Origin: Metasolibacillus fluoroglycofenilyticus
GTDB lineage: Bacteria; Bacillota; Bacilli; Bacillales_A; Planococcaceae
Reading direction: 5' to 3'
Assembly (NCBI RefSeq): GCF_003049645.1
Contig: NZ_PYWK01000001.1
Location: 1,519,487-1,583,486 of the forward strand
Length of the DNA stretch: 64,000 nucleotides
The translations under genes were made by a program, and so were the position numbers. Shown piece after piece: positions 24,280 through 34,700 of the stretch. The notes under the pieces are model-generated. The model worked only from the letters and a program-made list of their open reading frames with translations, searched no databases and had not been told where the DNA came from. Position 1 is the first letter of the stretch; each line of letters opens with the position of its first letter.

Positions 24280-25016
24280 GGGCTTTGTTTAAAGAAGCAC
24301 GGTTGCTGTTTTATGGCTGGGAATTAGCCCTCTATTTTCTTGTTTGGTTTCTTATCAATTATCAGCTCTATTATTATTTATCAAATGAACGGGCGCTAAG
24401 CCTTTTAGTAGGGTTAGGTGGAGCGTTCTTTTTCTTTTTCGTTTTCACGATTCAAAATCGGAAGCTAGAAACACATCAAAGGCATTTAGCAGAGCTGCTC
24501 AACTATGTAATCAATGTTGTTTTCTACTTGCAAACAGGCTACAACGAGTACCATGCCTTGAAAGCTACTAGAGAAACTGCACATCCTGATATACAGAAAA
24601 AAATAGACATGAGTATCGAGTCCTTAGAAAAGCACGCAGTGTTAGAAACAAAACAATATGAAGTATTTGACTTCCCAATGCTCAATCAATTCCATCAAAA
24701 CTTAGCGATTCGATATGAATATGGCGGAGATGCGGAAGAGCTATTTGGCCAAATACAACATAACATGGTTTTTGAATTGAGAAAGCGAGATGAGCTTTAT
24801 CGTAAACGTAAAGGTTTTGCGATGAATGTCTATGCACTACTTGGCATGGTGCTAACAATCCCAATCGTTTTAAAAACGATGGTCTTTCATTTATGGGATA
24901 TCTTTTTAAGTACAGGCTTTGTAAGCCAAGCAATTTTATTAGTGACGTATGCTGGAATTTTGTGGACGTTGTATTTGTTACAGCAGAAGAATATGGATAT
25001 TTCGGTGAGGTATTAA
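24276..25016 (+). CDS. TadB/TadC-like (T2SSF) membrane protein 2
   Basis: The ATG overlaps the stop of the ATPase gene (ATGA). The 246-aa protein has membrane helices near residues 14-33, 42-60, 190-210 and 215-238 around a cytoplasmic helical domain (LLNYVINVVFYLQTGYNEYHALKAT). It shares the 'xxYxALKAT' feature with the protein at 22201. The two probably form a heteromeric platform driven by the ATPase between them. Confidence 0.65.
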   Translation: MRALFKEARLLFYGWELALYFLVWFLINYQLYYYLSNERALSLLVGLGGAFFFFFVFTIQNRKLETHQRHLAELLNYVINVVFYLQTGYNEYHALKATRETAHPDIQKKIDMSIESLEKHAVLETKQYEVFDFPMLNQFHQNLAIRYEYGGDAEELFGQIQHNMVFELRKRDELYRKRKGFAMNVYALLGMVLTIPIVLKTMVFHLWDIFLSTGFVSQAILLVTYAGILWTLYLLQQKNMDISVRY

Positions 25017-25027
25017 GAGAAAGAAAG

Positions 25028-25057
25028 GGACTCGCCGTTTTTGGTGAGTCTCTTTTA
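25028..25057 (+). terminator. Terminator, GGACTCGCC family (left flank of cassette)
   Basis: GGGACTCGCC (25028-25037) pairs with GGTGAGTCTC (25044-25053), followed by TTTT. It is the left of two family members flanking the segment 25058-27254. Confidence 0.75.
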
Positions 25058-25085
25058 TACACAAAAAAAGATAGGTGGAGTAGTC

Positions 25086-25358
25086 ATGGATTTATCACTT
25101 AAGGATGTATTGTGTGTAATAGTAGTAAGTATTGTTGGAATAGGTATCTTTCTTTTTCATGCAATTATATTGAACGTATTAACTTTTAGATTCGCTTTAA
25201 TTGTATATGCTCTCATAGCACTAATTGCGATAAACACTTTCGGATGGTTTTGGAATTTACCAAATATTTATCAAATTGTCTTGAGTATGTTTATTGTTTA
25301 TACAGTAATTTTGATTGATGTTCTATATTGGTATAATCAACATAAAGATGAGTTTTAA
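25086..25358 (+). CDS. Small membrane protein (90 aa)
   Basis: ATG 25086 follows AGGTGGAG. Three predicted membrane helices (about residues 6-30, 34-52 and 58-80) make up nearly the whole protein. It lies after the terminator and may belong to the inserted cassette rather than the transfer machinery. No family is recognised. Confidence 0.55.
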   Translation: MDLSLKDVLCVIVVSIVGIGIFLFHAIILNVLTFRFALIVYALIALIAINTFGWFWNLPNIYQIVLSMFIVYTVILIDVLYWYNQHKDEF

Positions 25359-25382
25359 GTTAAACCTTAAGTCTACTAAAAG

Positions 25383-27158
25383 CTATTTAAATTTTTTGAA
25401 GAGTGTTTTAAGTTTAGCGGTTTTATCAAACACTTGAGTAAGATATTCGATTTGTTCTTTTTCACTTTTTTCTTTTTGTTCTAGCTCTTTATAGCAAAAT
25501 ATAATCTGTTCAAATAGTTCCGTATCAATACGATCTTCTTCCCAATCTTCTTGAAAGCCTTTGAAATCTTTTTTTAGTGGACTAATACGAGAAACTTTTT
25601 TGTTGTTGATAAAGGTCGTTTCAGAAAAGCAATATAGACTATTTTTCTTAGTCATTTCATATACACTTTTTTTCTCTTTGTTACCACTATAAACAGCCAA
25701 GCTAAGGAGAATTAAGCAGGCTGAAACTAAGATTTGAATAACATGAATTGAGGCAAAGAAAAAACCAAATTCAGTAGTCAATGAAACATTAAATATTTGT
25801 GTGGCAAAGGTATTATAGTAATACATAAGCATCTTTTTGAATGAATACGCTGAAAATTGTAGAGCCTCAGGGTTTAAAAATATGAGATACATTAATTTTA
25901 GCCCCCAAGATAGGGTTATAATTTCAAAAAGGCTTGTTAAAATTAATTTAATACGTTCATTGCCGTCAAGGAGAGACTGCTTAGGTGTTGAAGAGAGAGT
26001 ATCGTTCTTAAAAGCGATTAATATCTCAAAACTTCGTGTTAATGTTCTAGTTAGCAAAATAATAAGGAATAGAATTATCATATTAGAAATTTGTTGTTCA
26101 TCATTGGAATTATATGCAAAATTATAAAAAACAATAAAAGGCATGATGAATGTATGGGATGAAGAGATTACTAAGTTAATATGATTTCTCTCTTTTATGA
26201 TTTCGCCTCTTTTATGCATTTTTTCATATTTAGAATTGAAAATCTCATGCTTTTTTATTTTGTCAATGCGAGTAGAAAAGTCATCTTTATTTTTAATTTT
26301 AAAGATTTCTTCGAATGACAAATAAGAGATATATTCATTTGGAGCTTCCTTATGTTTGGAGGCTAGAAGGAATTCAAATGAAAGTAAAAATAAAATAAGC
26401 CGACTAATAACTCTTATATACAATAATATAGTATAAAGGACGAGAAATAGTCTTAAGTATATTGAAAAATTATATGTTATAGGACTAAAAATAAGAATTA
26501 AAAAAAATAATACAAATGTAATAAATATATTTCTATGTAACCATTTCTTCAAGAACCATTTATAAAAAGGATTATTATCTTTAGGTTTAAAGAACATACC
26601 TAGTACAAAAGGTGAAATAATAAAAAGTAGTACGAAATAATCAAATATTTGACTAGATGGGAACCAATTATTTAAGAAAATATACATAAAAGGAACAATG
26701 AAGAGTATACTAGTTAACCAATTTTTATCGAAATTTATAAAGAAACTCAAAATATTATAATATATTTTAAGAATAATATTACGTAATAATAAAAAATAAT
26801 CTTTCAATATCAAGGAGATAACATAAATAAAAAGCACAGAAATACTCAATACAGATGAATAACCAATAAGGAAAATAAAAATATCACCAAAAAAATTTAT
26901 AGCCTCACTTATTAGTTGATCAAAGTTAAGTAAAGTAGCAACTTTATTATCTAAAATCGAATAGAGAGATTTATCTTTTATTGCTCTAAAAACTATAAAT
27001 ACTACATTGTTATTATTGTTTGTTTTTACTAACAAAAACAATAAAATAGCTAAAATAATACTAGGAATTAAAAAGAATTTAAGATATCTCCAGTTAGCTT
27101 TGAAAAAGTTTATTATTTTTTTTTTGAAACAGTGCATAATTTTCCTTAATAGATTCAT
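25383..27158 (-). CDS. Large multi-pass membrane protein, cargo
   Basis: A 591-aa, very AT-rich protein on the strand opposite to the transfer operon. About ten hydrophobic segments (within residues 28-260 and 330-490) and a charged C-terminal coiled region (about 505-591) with many Glu/Lys. No family is recognised. Composition, orientation and position between two copies of the GGACTCACC terminator mark it as an inserted accessory gene, perhaps for defence or surface exclusion (inference). Confidence 0.6.
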   Translation of the reverse strand: MNLLRKIMHCFKKKIINFFKANWRYLKFFLIPSIILAILLFLLVKTNNNNNVVFIVFRAIKDKSLYSILDNKVATLLNFDQLISEAINFFGDIFIFLIGYSSVLSISVLFIYVISLILKDYFLLLRNIILKIYYNILSFFINFDKNWLTSILFIVPFMYIFLNNWFPSSQIFDYFVLLFIISPFVLGMFFKPKDNNPFYKWFLKKWLHRNIFITFVLFFLILIFSPITYNFSIYLRLFLVLYTILLYIRVISRLILFLLSFEFLLASKHKEAPNEYISYLSFEEIFKIKNKDDFSTRIDKIKKHEIFNSKYEKMHKRGEIIKERNHINLVISSSHTFIMPFIVFYNFAYNSNDEQQISNMIILFLIILLTRTLTRSFEILIAFKNDTLSSTPKQSLLDGNERIKLILTSLFEIITLSWGLKLMYLIFLNPEALQFSAYSFKKMLMYYYNTFATQIFNVSLTTEFGFFFASIHVIQILVSACLILLSLAVYSGNKEKKSVYEMTKKNSLYCFSETTFINNKKVSRISPLKKDFKGFQEDWEEDRIDTELFEQIIFCYKELEQKEKSEKEQIEYLTQVFDKTAKLKTLFKKFK

Positions 27159-27254
27159 TTAATAACCTTCTTTAATATTAATAAATAATAAAGTATTTTA
27201 TGATTCCTATAATTATACAACTTTCCTAATACAGGAATCAATAACAATTAGCAG

Positions 27255-27282
27255 GGACTCACCATTATTGGCGAGTCCTTTT
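27255..27282 (+). terminator. Terminator, GGACTCACC family (right flank of cassette)
   Basis: GGACTCACC (27255-27263) pairs with GGCGAGTCC (27270-27278), then TTTT. It faces the same direction as the copy at 25028, although no plus-strand gene immediately precedes it; this position is explained if the membrane-protein cassette separated it from its gene. Confidence 0.75.
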
Positions 27283-27398
27283 CTGCATCCAAATTATTTT
27301 GAAAGGGGTGATGTAAACTCAACGTATAAAAAGTAAAAGGAGATGATAAAAAACAACAAAAAAACACACGAAAAAACCCTCAAAACTCATTATTTTAA

Positions 27399-27426
27399 TT
27401 GAATATTGTAACAAAAATGGTATAAT
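27399..27426 (+). promoter_or_regulatory. Promoter of the SLH protein gene
   Basis: TTGAAT (27399-27404), 16 bp, TATAAT (27421-27426). Transcription would start near 27433, leaving a leader of about 78 nt. It shows that the downstream block has its own promoter after the cassette. Confidence 0.65.
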
Positions 27427-27510
27427 ATTTATAAGGAGTAACTTCCTATTTAATAGTGATAAGTTACAGATGGACGATTTCATAATTTATACCAAGAGGG
27501 GGATTTTAAT

Positions 27511-28692
27511 ATGCGTAAAAATTTATTTGTTGCTGCTTTAGCAGCATCCATTGCCTTACCAGCTATTGTTGTGCCTGTAGAAGTAGAAGCAGCGACTTAC
27601 AGTAAAACATTTAAAGATGTATCACAGAACAGTCCTTACTACGACAGCATTCACACAATGACTGAAAAGGGAATTATCAGTGGCTATGAGGATGGTACTT
27701 TCAAGCCAAACGAAACGTTAACTCGTAAACATGCAGCTGCATTATTAAACAGAGCTGTATCTGTAAAAGCATCAAAAAATGTTGGTGCTCCAAAAGATTT
27801 ACCAAAAACAAATGCCTACTATAACGACCTCATGGTGTTAGTCAATGCAGGCTTATTAGATATGGATGCAAAGGGCAATATTAACCCCAATGCGCCGTTA
27901 ACACGTGGAGAAATGGCGAAGATTTTAGCTACAGCATTTGACTTAAAAGGCACGAAACACCCTCTTACAGATGTTTCATCGAAGTACAGTAGTTATGTTG
28001 CAGCGTTATATGAAAATGATGTAACGACAGGCTATGAAGATAAAACGTTTAAAGAAAAAGGGTCATTAACACGTGCACATTATGCAGTGTTTATGTATCG
28101 TGCAATGGGCTTGCAGAAAGTAGGTGGTGATACTGCACAAAAGCCAACAACACCATCGAAAAAAATCTCAATGAGTAGTACAGAAAAGGAAATTAATGAT
28201 TATATCAAGTCAAGCAAATTATTTGCTAATGGCATTACAACTAGCTCAATTCACTTAAATGAGTTTAAGGGCTATAAACAAGTCATCGTCAATTCAGAAG
28301 ATATTTTAGGTGGCACAGATTTAAAGGTGACAAAATTATTAGCAGGAATTTTTTTATTCAATCAAGATGGTTGGAAACCTGTTGATAAGCTTTCATCAGC
28401 ACAAGTGAGCTATAAGAGTAATTATTCCAAAGAAACTCAAAAAATTTCTTTTGATTACACATTGCCTCAGTCACAAGAAGTAGCAAAACGTATTTTAGCA
28501 ACAGTGTTCTCAGGAGAAATTGACACATTTGAACTCGGACGTATCATTGATGAAAAAGTAGCAGAAGGTTTAGCTAATACAGATAAGCAATTTCGAAATA
28601 TAGAACATATCGAGATGGGTAATTTTAAAATTCGATTAGGTGTCGATAGAGATGGAGAAGCAAACCATTTTTGGATGGACATCAAACAATAA
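27511..28692 (+). CDS. S-layer-homology surface protein
   Basis: A 393-aa protein with a signal peptide (residues 1-27, ending EVEAA) and three SLH motifs (about 34-75, 90-135 and 148-190; FKDVSQNSPYYDSIHTMTEKGIISGYEDGTF pattern). The C-terminal 180 residues form an unassigned domain. SLH domains bind pyruvylated cell-wall polymer, so the protein sits on the cell surface. Next to the giant surface protein and inside the transfer operon, it probably helps mating-pair contact or surface exclusion. Confidence 0.85.
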   Translation: MRKNLFVAALAASIALPAIVVPVEVEAATYSKTFKDVSQNSPYYDSIHTMTEKGIISGYEDGTFKPNETLTRKHAAALLNRAVSVKASKNVGAPKDLPKTNAYYNDLMVLVNAGLLDMDAKGNINPNAPLTRGEMAKILATAFDLKGTKHPLTDVSSKYSSYVAALYENDVTTGYEDKTFKEKGSLTRAHYAVFMYRAMGLQKVGGDTAQKPTTPSKKISMSSTEKEINDYIKSSKLFANGITTSSIHLNEFKGYKQVIVNSEDILGGTDLKVTKLLAGIFLFNQDGWKPVDKLSSAQVSYKSNYSKETQKISFDYTLPQSQEVAKRILATVFSGEIDTFELGRIIDEKVAEGLANTDKQFRNIEHIEMGNFKIRLGVDRDGEANHFWMDIKQ

Positions 28693-28720
28693 AATAAAGT
28701 AAACGAAAAGGTGAAGAGAG

Positions 28721-31700
28721 ATGAAAAAATATTTTTCGATTCTTTTAATATTTACCCTTGTGTTTAGTAGCTTTCCTCCTCAACTATTTGGGGAGGTTTT
28801 TTCATCTACAAAAACACAAGCTGCTAATGAAGTGCCATTTTATGACGGTACAAGTAATCTAGTAATTGAATATTTAATTCCAGGAGGGGACCTAGAATTT
28901 AAACGTGTAGACAGCAAAGGCTTATCAGGGGCGCAATATTTGGGGGACTTTCGTTATGCGACCATTTATGATGGAAAATTAACAAGTAGTCCATCAAGCG
29001 ATAATACAACCTTTAATGTCAATGGAAAATCTGTTAGAGCTTATGCAGGTGATAAGTGGTATCACATTGTACCTATTAGTTTAGGAACAGCTCGCAATTT
29101 AATTCGTGTAGAGGATTTAACAGAAAATGAATTCATTAACCGTTATGGTGGAAGTGCTAAAGGATATAAAGAATTAAGAGAATACGAAGTAATAGATACG
29201 AAAGGCGGGGGATATGGGTACTTCTACTACATTGGTAATGTTGTAAAATTAGCTGGTGGCTATGCTGAAAATACAAGTGCGAGCTTTGATAGCACCAACC
29301 CTACACGCTTACGTATTTTACGTACAGCTCATCCTAATATCTCAAGCTTCACGGTTAGTGCAACAAATACAGATGTCGGAAAGCCTGTGACATTTGATTT
29401 CACAGCATTTGAGTACAATTACGGTGGCAATAAGCTTGATTATACATTAATTATTACGGATGCAGAAGGAAAAGAAGTAGGGCGTAAAGTGCAATCTGTC
29501 ACATCCACAAAAAATACTTCAGGTGGTTTAGCGACACAAGACCGTGCACATACAGGAAAGTATGAAGGGAAAACAATCTTCTCCTTCACGCCTGCAACAG
29601 CAGGCAAATTTACAGCAACATTGACAGTAACTGACGGTGTTTATCGTTCTTCAACAGCTTTAGTAAAAACATTCACAGCTAAGCAAAAAGGGCAAGCCTA
29701 TTTAGAGGTGACACCACCAAGCATTACAATTCCTGTGGATCATAAAGCGACTTACCAAGCATTTTACACGGATGCTGCGGGTAAACGTACAGAAGTAACA
29801 GATAAAGCTACGTGGAAGGCTATTAAAACAGATATAGCAGCTACATCAGAAAAAGGAGTATTTACAGGTTTAAAGGAAGGCGAAACACGTGTTGAGGCAA
29901 CTTATCAAGGAGCTAAGGATCAAGCAGAATTAATCGTATCGTCTACACCAGCAACGGAAGAACCAGAGCCCGAGCCTGATGAGCCGAATATACCGCCAAC
30001 TGTAGAGTTAATTGTGCCTACTGAAGTGACAGTTGGACAAAAGTTTTGCGCTGTAGCAAATGCACATGATGAGGATGGTGAAATTGTAGCGTATGGATGG
30101 GATTACACAGGTCGTGGAGATCCAACAGGTAGACAAACGTGTGGGCTATATTATGAGTCGGAGGGAGAAAAAACTGTAACCGTTGTGGTAAGGGATGATG
30201 ATGGTGATACGGCGCAAGATACGAAGACAATTCTTGTAACAAAGCCGATGCCTAATGCACACTTTGTGGCAAGTGGTACATTCAAGGAAAACCGCAAAAT
30301 TAGCATTGAAGCTGCACATCCTTATGATGAAAATGATGCAGCTTTAAAAGCATATCCGATTGTAAAGCAAACTTGGTCAATTATGACTGTTGATCCAGCA
30401 AAGCAAGACAAATTAAGAATCGTACAAGATATTAGTGGGAATGTGCCACATACTCAAATAATTGATATGTTGCTCAAAACAACAGGTGAAATTCGTATAA
30501 CACGATATGTAGAAAATAGCGTAGGAGACCATGCAACATATACAGTGACGCTAAATGTCATTCCTGATCTTGAGCCAGTTGCCGATTTTAAGGTAGCGTC
30601 AACGATATTCAGAGAACCCATTAATGAAACAGCAGCACAAGCAACTATTGAAATTCAAGATAAATCTTATTCGACAGATGATATGATTCAGAAACGAATT
30701 TGGAGAGTAGCACATGATTCGAATAATGATGGACGTTTTGATGATGAGCAATTCGTTGTGTTTGACGAAAACAATGCAGAGCTAGCTAAATATCTGACAT
30801 CTAAGGTCGGAAAATATCAAATTGAATTAGAGGTATTTGAAAAGTACATTCACGAAACAATACCAGAATTTGTAGATTTAACATTTAACAAAGCAACAAC
30901 TGATTTACGTCATGGCAATACAGATAGCAAGGCAATAACAACTAAAGTTGTAGAAGTTGATAACCTAGCACCAGTTGCCACGGTAGGGTTTAAAGATCAA
31001 AAACAAACAGTTGAAGTGCAGTATGATGTGGTTGATTCTCCATACAATGAGGCTCAATTAAAAGAGATGACTCCATACCTAAATAATTTGCTTGAAAAGC
31101 ATAATTTACAAGCAAACATTACTTTTGCGACAAACAAAAAGCATGAACATCAGGTTTTTTCCGATGGTTATGATAAAAGCTATATCATAGATAGTGATGG
31201 CAAGGCTTATGGTATGGGTGACGGTATTATTGGTAACGGTAGTGCTACTGGTGTACTAGATGCCAATGGCAATATGATTGCACCTTACGTTGAAATTCCT
31301 TTACCCGGTAGAGTACGTCAAATAACCGCTACGAATAGTTATGCAACACATTTCCTACTGGAAAATGGGGATGTGTATGGTGTAGGTAGTAATAAAATGA
31401 CTATTTCATCTAGATACGATAAAAATGGGAACTATATAACCTCATTTCCTGAACAAATAGACGTAGGGGCTATAGGCGATGGAACAATGATACCTAGATA
31501 TTCACCTGTTAAAATTAATTTTCCAGATAAAGTAGTAAAAATGGATAGTATGAAACATGTAACAGTTTTCTTATTAGCTAATGGAGATGTATATGCAATA
31601 GGAAATGTTACTCAAAATGCATCAAGTAATGTGCATAATCCGTTGATTGATTTTAATAAAGACGAATTAAAAAAACCTGCTGACATCCCTAGAAACTTAA

Positions 31701-34700
31701 AACTACCTGTTAAGGTAAAGGATTTAGCGATAGGAAAGTCTAGGGATAGCAGCTTCTTAATGTATTATATGATTATAATTGACCATAACGATGTAGCATA
31801 TGGCTTGGGCGACAGTCGGAGTTGGGGAAGGACGCAAGACATTTCATATGTGAGATGGGAAAGGTTACCTGAACAATTACAAGGCTTGAAAAAGGCAACC
31901 AAAACGACTAACTATGCTGGGTCATTTGGTGGAGCCACTGATTATCTAAATTTGTATATTAAGAAAGATGGTAATTTAATACGTGCTCATCGCACAGGAT
32001 TATATGGTAATAATCAGATTGGATATACTTTCAATATTCCTGAAAAAATAAAAGATTTTTCAACAACCTATGAGGGGTACTCCACTCTTTTCTTAACTGA
32101 AATGAATGAATTATATGCAGTGGGAAATAATTGGAATGGAGAGTTGGGCTTTCCGATGGGTACTAGCTTTCCTTATTACAGTAATGAGTGGGTAACTGAC
32201 TATATATACTCACCAATGAAAGTACCTTTAGCATTTAAAGTACAACAGGTTTCAATGGGGCATCAGTTCACTCATGTAGTTGCTGAAAATGGTAATTTAT
32301 ACGCTGTAGGACAAAATAAAAATGCGAATTTAGGTATTGCCACAAAAGCAGATGTGCCACAATTCACCAGAATCGGAGGTTTCAACATTCAATTCAGAAG
32401 GAGCGCTGAATTCAAGCAGCAGCCTTCTCCAATGTATATGACAACGTTCGGCACTAAGGCTTTAACAGTAGACGACATACAAGATAAGATAAAAAATTCA
32501 AGAGGCTACTATGTGGGTATCACAACAGAAAATAATCGTACATCTGTAAATACAGTTGTACAAAATAATAATGGTAAGGGCACATATTTAAACATTGGTA
32601 CAGCACATAATGATGCAAATTTAAGAGCTAAAATTGAAGATTTAGCGAATTACATTATTAGTACACAAAATAATAATGCTGTAGAAGTTGAGTTTTTACT
32701 TGATACATCGACAGGTATTAGTCAAGCTACACTGGAAAGCAAAGTCAATTCAATTGTAAAATCAACAATTAATAACAATTCTTCTGTACCGTTTGAAGCA
32801 CGTGTACGTGTCTTAACAAATGATTACCAATTTAATAATGTACAACTAAACGCTAAAAATAAATTTGTCGTAGCTGTGAAAAATAATGCGTATACAACGG
32901 ACTTGGAAAAGCATCTTATCGCGACAAATCTTGTCAATAATGCGCATTTTTTAGGCGTGGGCTTAGCTGTTAATAAAGGAACAATTGACCGAGTGATTGC
33001 AAAGTCAATGCACAAGGGTACGTATATTAATAATGCAAGTATTGATGCGGCTCTTAATGAGATTTCCACATATATTTTAAATGAAATCGAAAGCAGTAGA
33101 GGTATCACAGAGCTATTTATGACTACTGAGGGACAAGTGGATTATGAAGCTCAATTCTCAGATTATGAAAAGGATGATTTATTTAAAAGCTATTGGAAAT
33201 TCGATCACCAGTTAAATTTCTTTGAAAGCGAGAATGGGATTATTGCTGATAATCTACAGCAAAGACAAAACCCATATCGTCATTTCGGATTGACAGGGCG
33301 TTATCAGGTGTTTTATGCAGCACAGGATGATCCATTAACGCGTTATTTTGCACCGAATACGTTTGCCCCATTTGTTGATTATCGAAAGTGGTCAAATGAG
33401 GCAGATAATCTAAAAATATATGTGCATAAAATGCCATCAGCTGAGTTTACATTTACCATTGATGAAGCGACAGGCAAGCTTGATGTGGATTCGGTAGCAC
33501 ATGACGAAGACAAAGCGAGTATTAATGTCGGGTTTGGTAATGGTCTACAGTCGCAGTATTTTGATTATCGTATAGAGGGTGGCGAGTGGGTAGATGGTGT
33601 ACCAAGTCACCTAGAAGTGGGTGTAAAAGTAGAGGTACGAAATCGCGTCATCGATTTTCAAGGGAAGGCTGCTGAAGTCATCAAAACGTTATCGTTAGAT
33701 AATTTGCCTCCTGTAGCAAAATTCGAAACAGACAAACCGATTTATGTTGTAGGTGACTATATTGTTCTTAAAAACACTTCCTACGATCCGAATAATGACA
33801 ATCTAATAGCGGAGTGGTCGTATAAGCTAAAAGAAAAATCAACCTATACATCATTAGGGACAGGGAAATTCATTTCAGGAACTGCTAAAGAAGGCTGGCA
33901 TACAGCGATACCTCGTATTGCGTGTGAAAAGCAGGTAAATGAATCTTGTTTTTATGATATTAAACTAAAAGTGACAGATACACATGGATTGTCGGATGAG
34001 GTTGTACAAACTGTAGAAGTACAAAATTTAGCAAAAATAATTGAAGTAGCAGAGGGTACTGTTTATTGGGAATTACAACGACTACAGCCAAACGAAGATA
34101 GTTATGTTGTAATGAACATGAACTTTGAAATACCTGAAGACAAGCATTATGCAATACAAAAGCCATTACACACTTTGTTGTATGGCTCAAATAAAATTTC
34201 GCAGGAAAAAGCGATTAGAATTTCTGTACCAGGTGCAAGTGTTAAAGGACAAACGATGGCATATGAATTCACTTATGAATATGCTGAAGAACCAATTGGC
34301 TGGAAGGAAACCAACTGTGTTAATGGCATTTGCGAATGGGAATTTGATTATATGCCTGATTGGGAAAAGGTGCAGGTAGTATCATTAAAAGGCTCTTTAG
34401 CGATTGACCATTCTATGAAAGATATAATTCAGGCTGATACATTTTCAGAAATTTTGACGAAACAATGGATTGTGGGGCGTCAAGCTGAATGGGACGTAGT
34501 AACTGAAGAACTTGTTCGTTCCGATGTATACCACGAAAGTTACAAGCAGGCTGTAGACAGTGTATATGAAGATCATATTCAATTAAAAACGCAAACAATG
34601 ATGCCAATGACACCAGGTACATTACGTTATCAAGTAACATTACCTTCAGCGGCACACCAAGCAGATACGTTTTATCCATTAAAAAATACACAAAGCTACG

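Noticed and set aside
27343-27402. 19-codon frame after AAAAGGAG upstream of the SLH gene
   Set aside because: The ribosome site is directly against the ATG and the product is Lys/Thr/His-rich without any recognisable feature.
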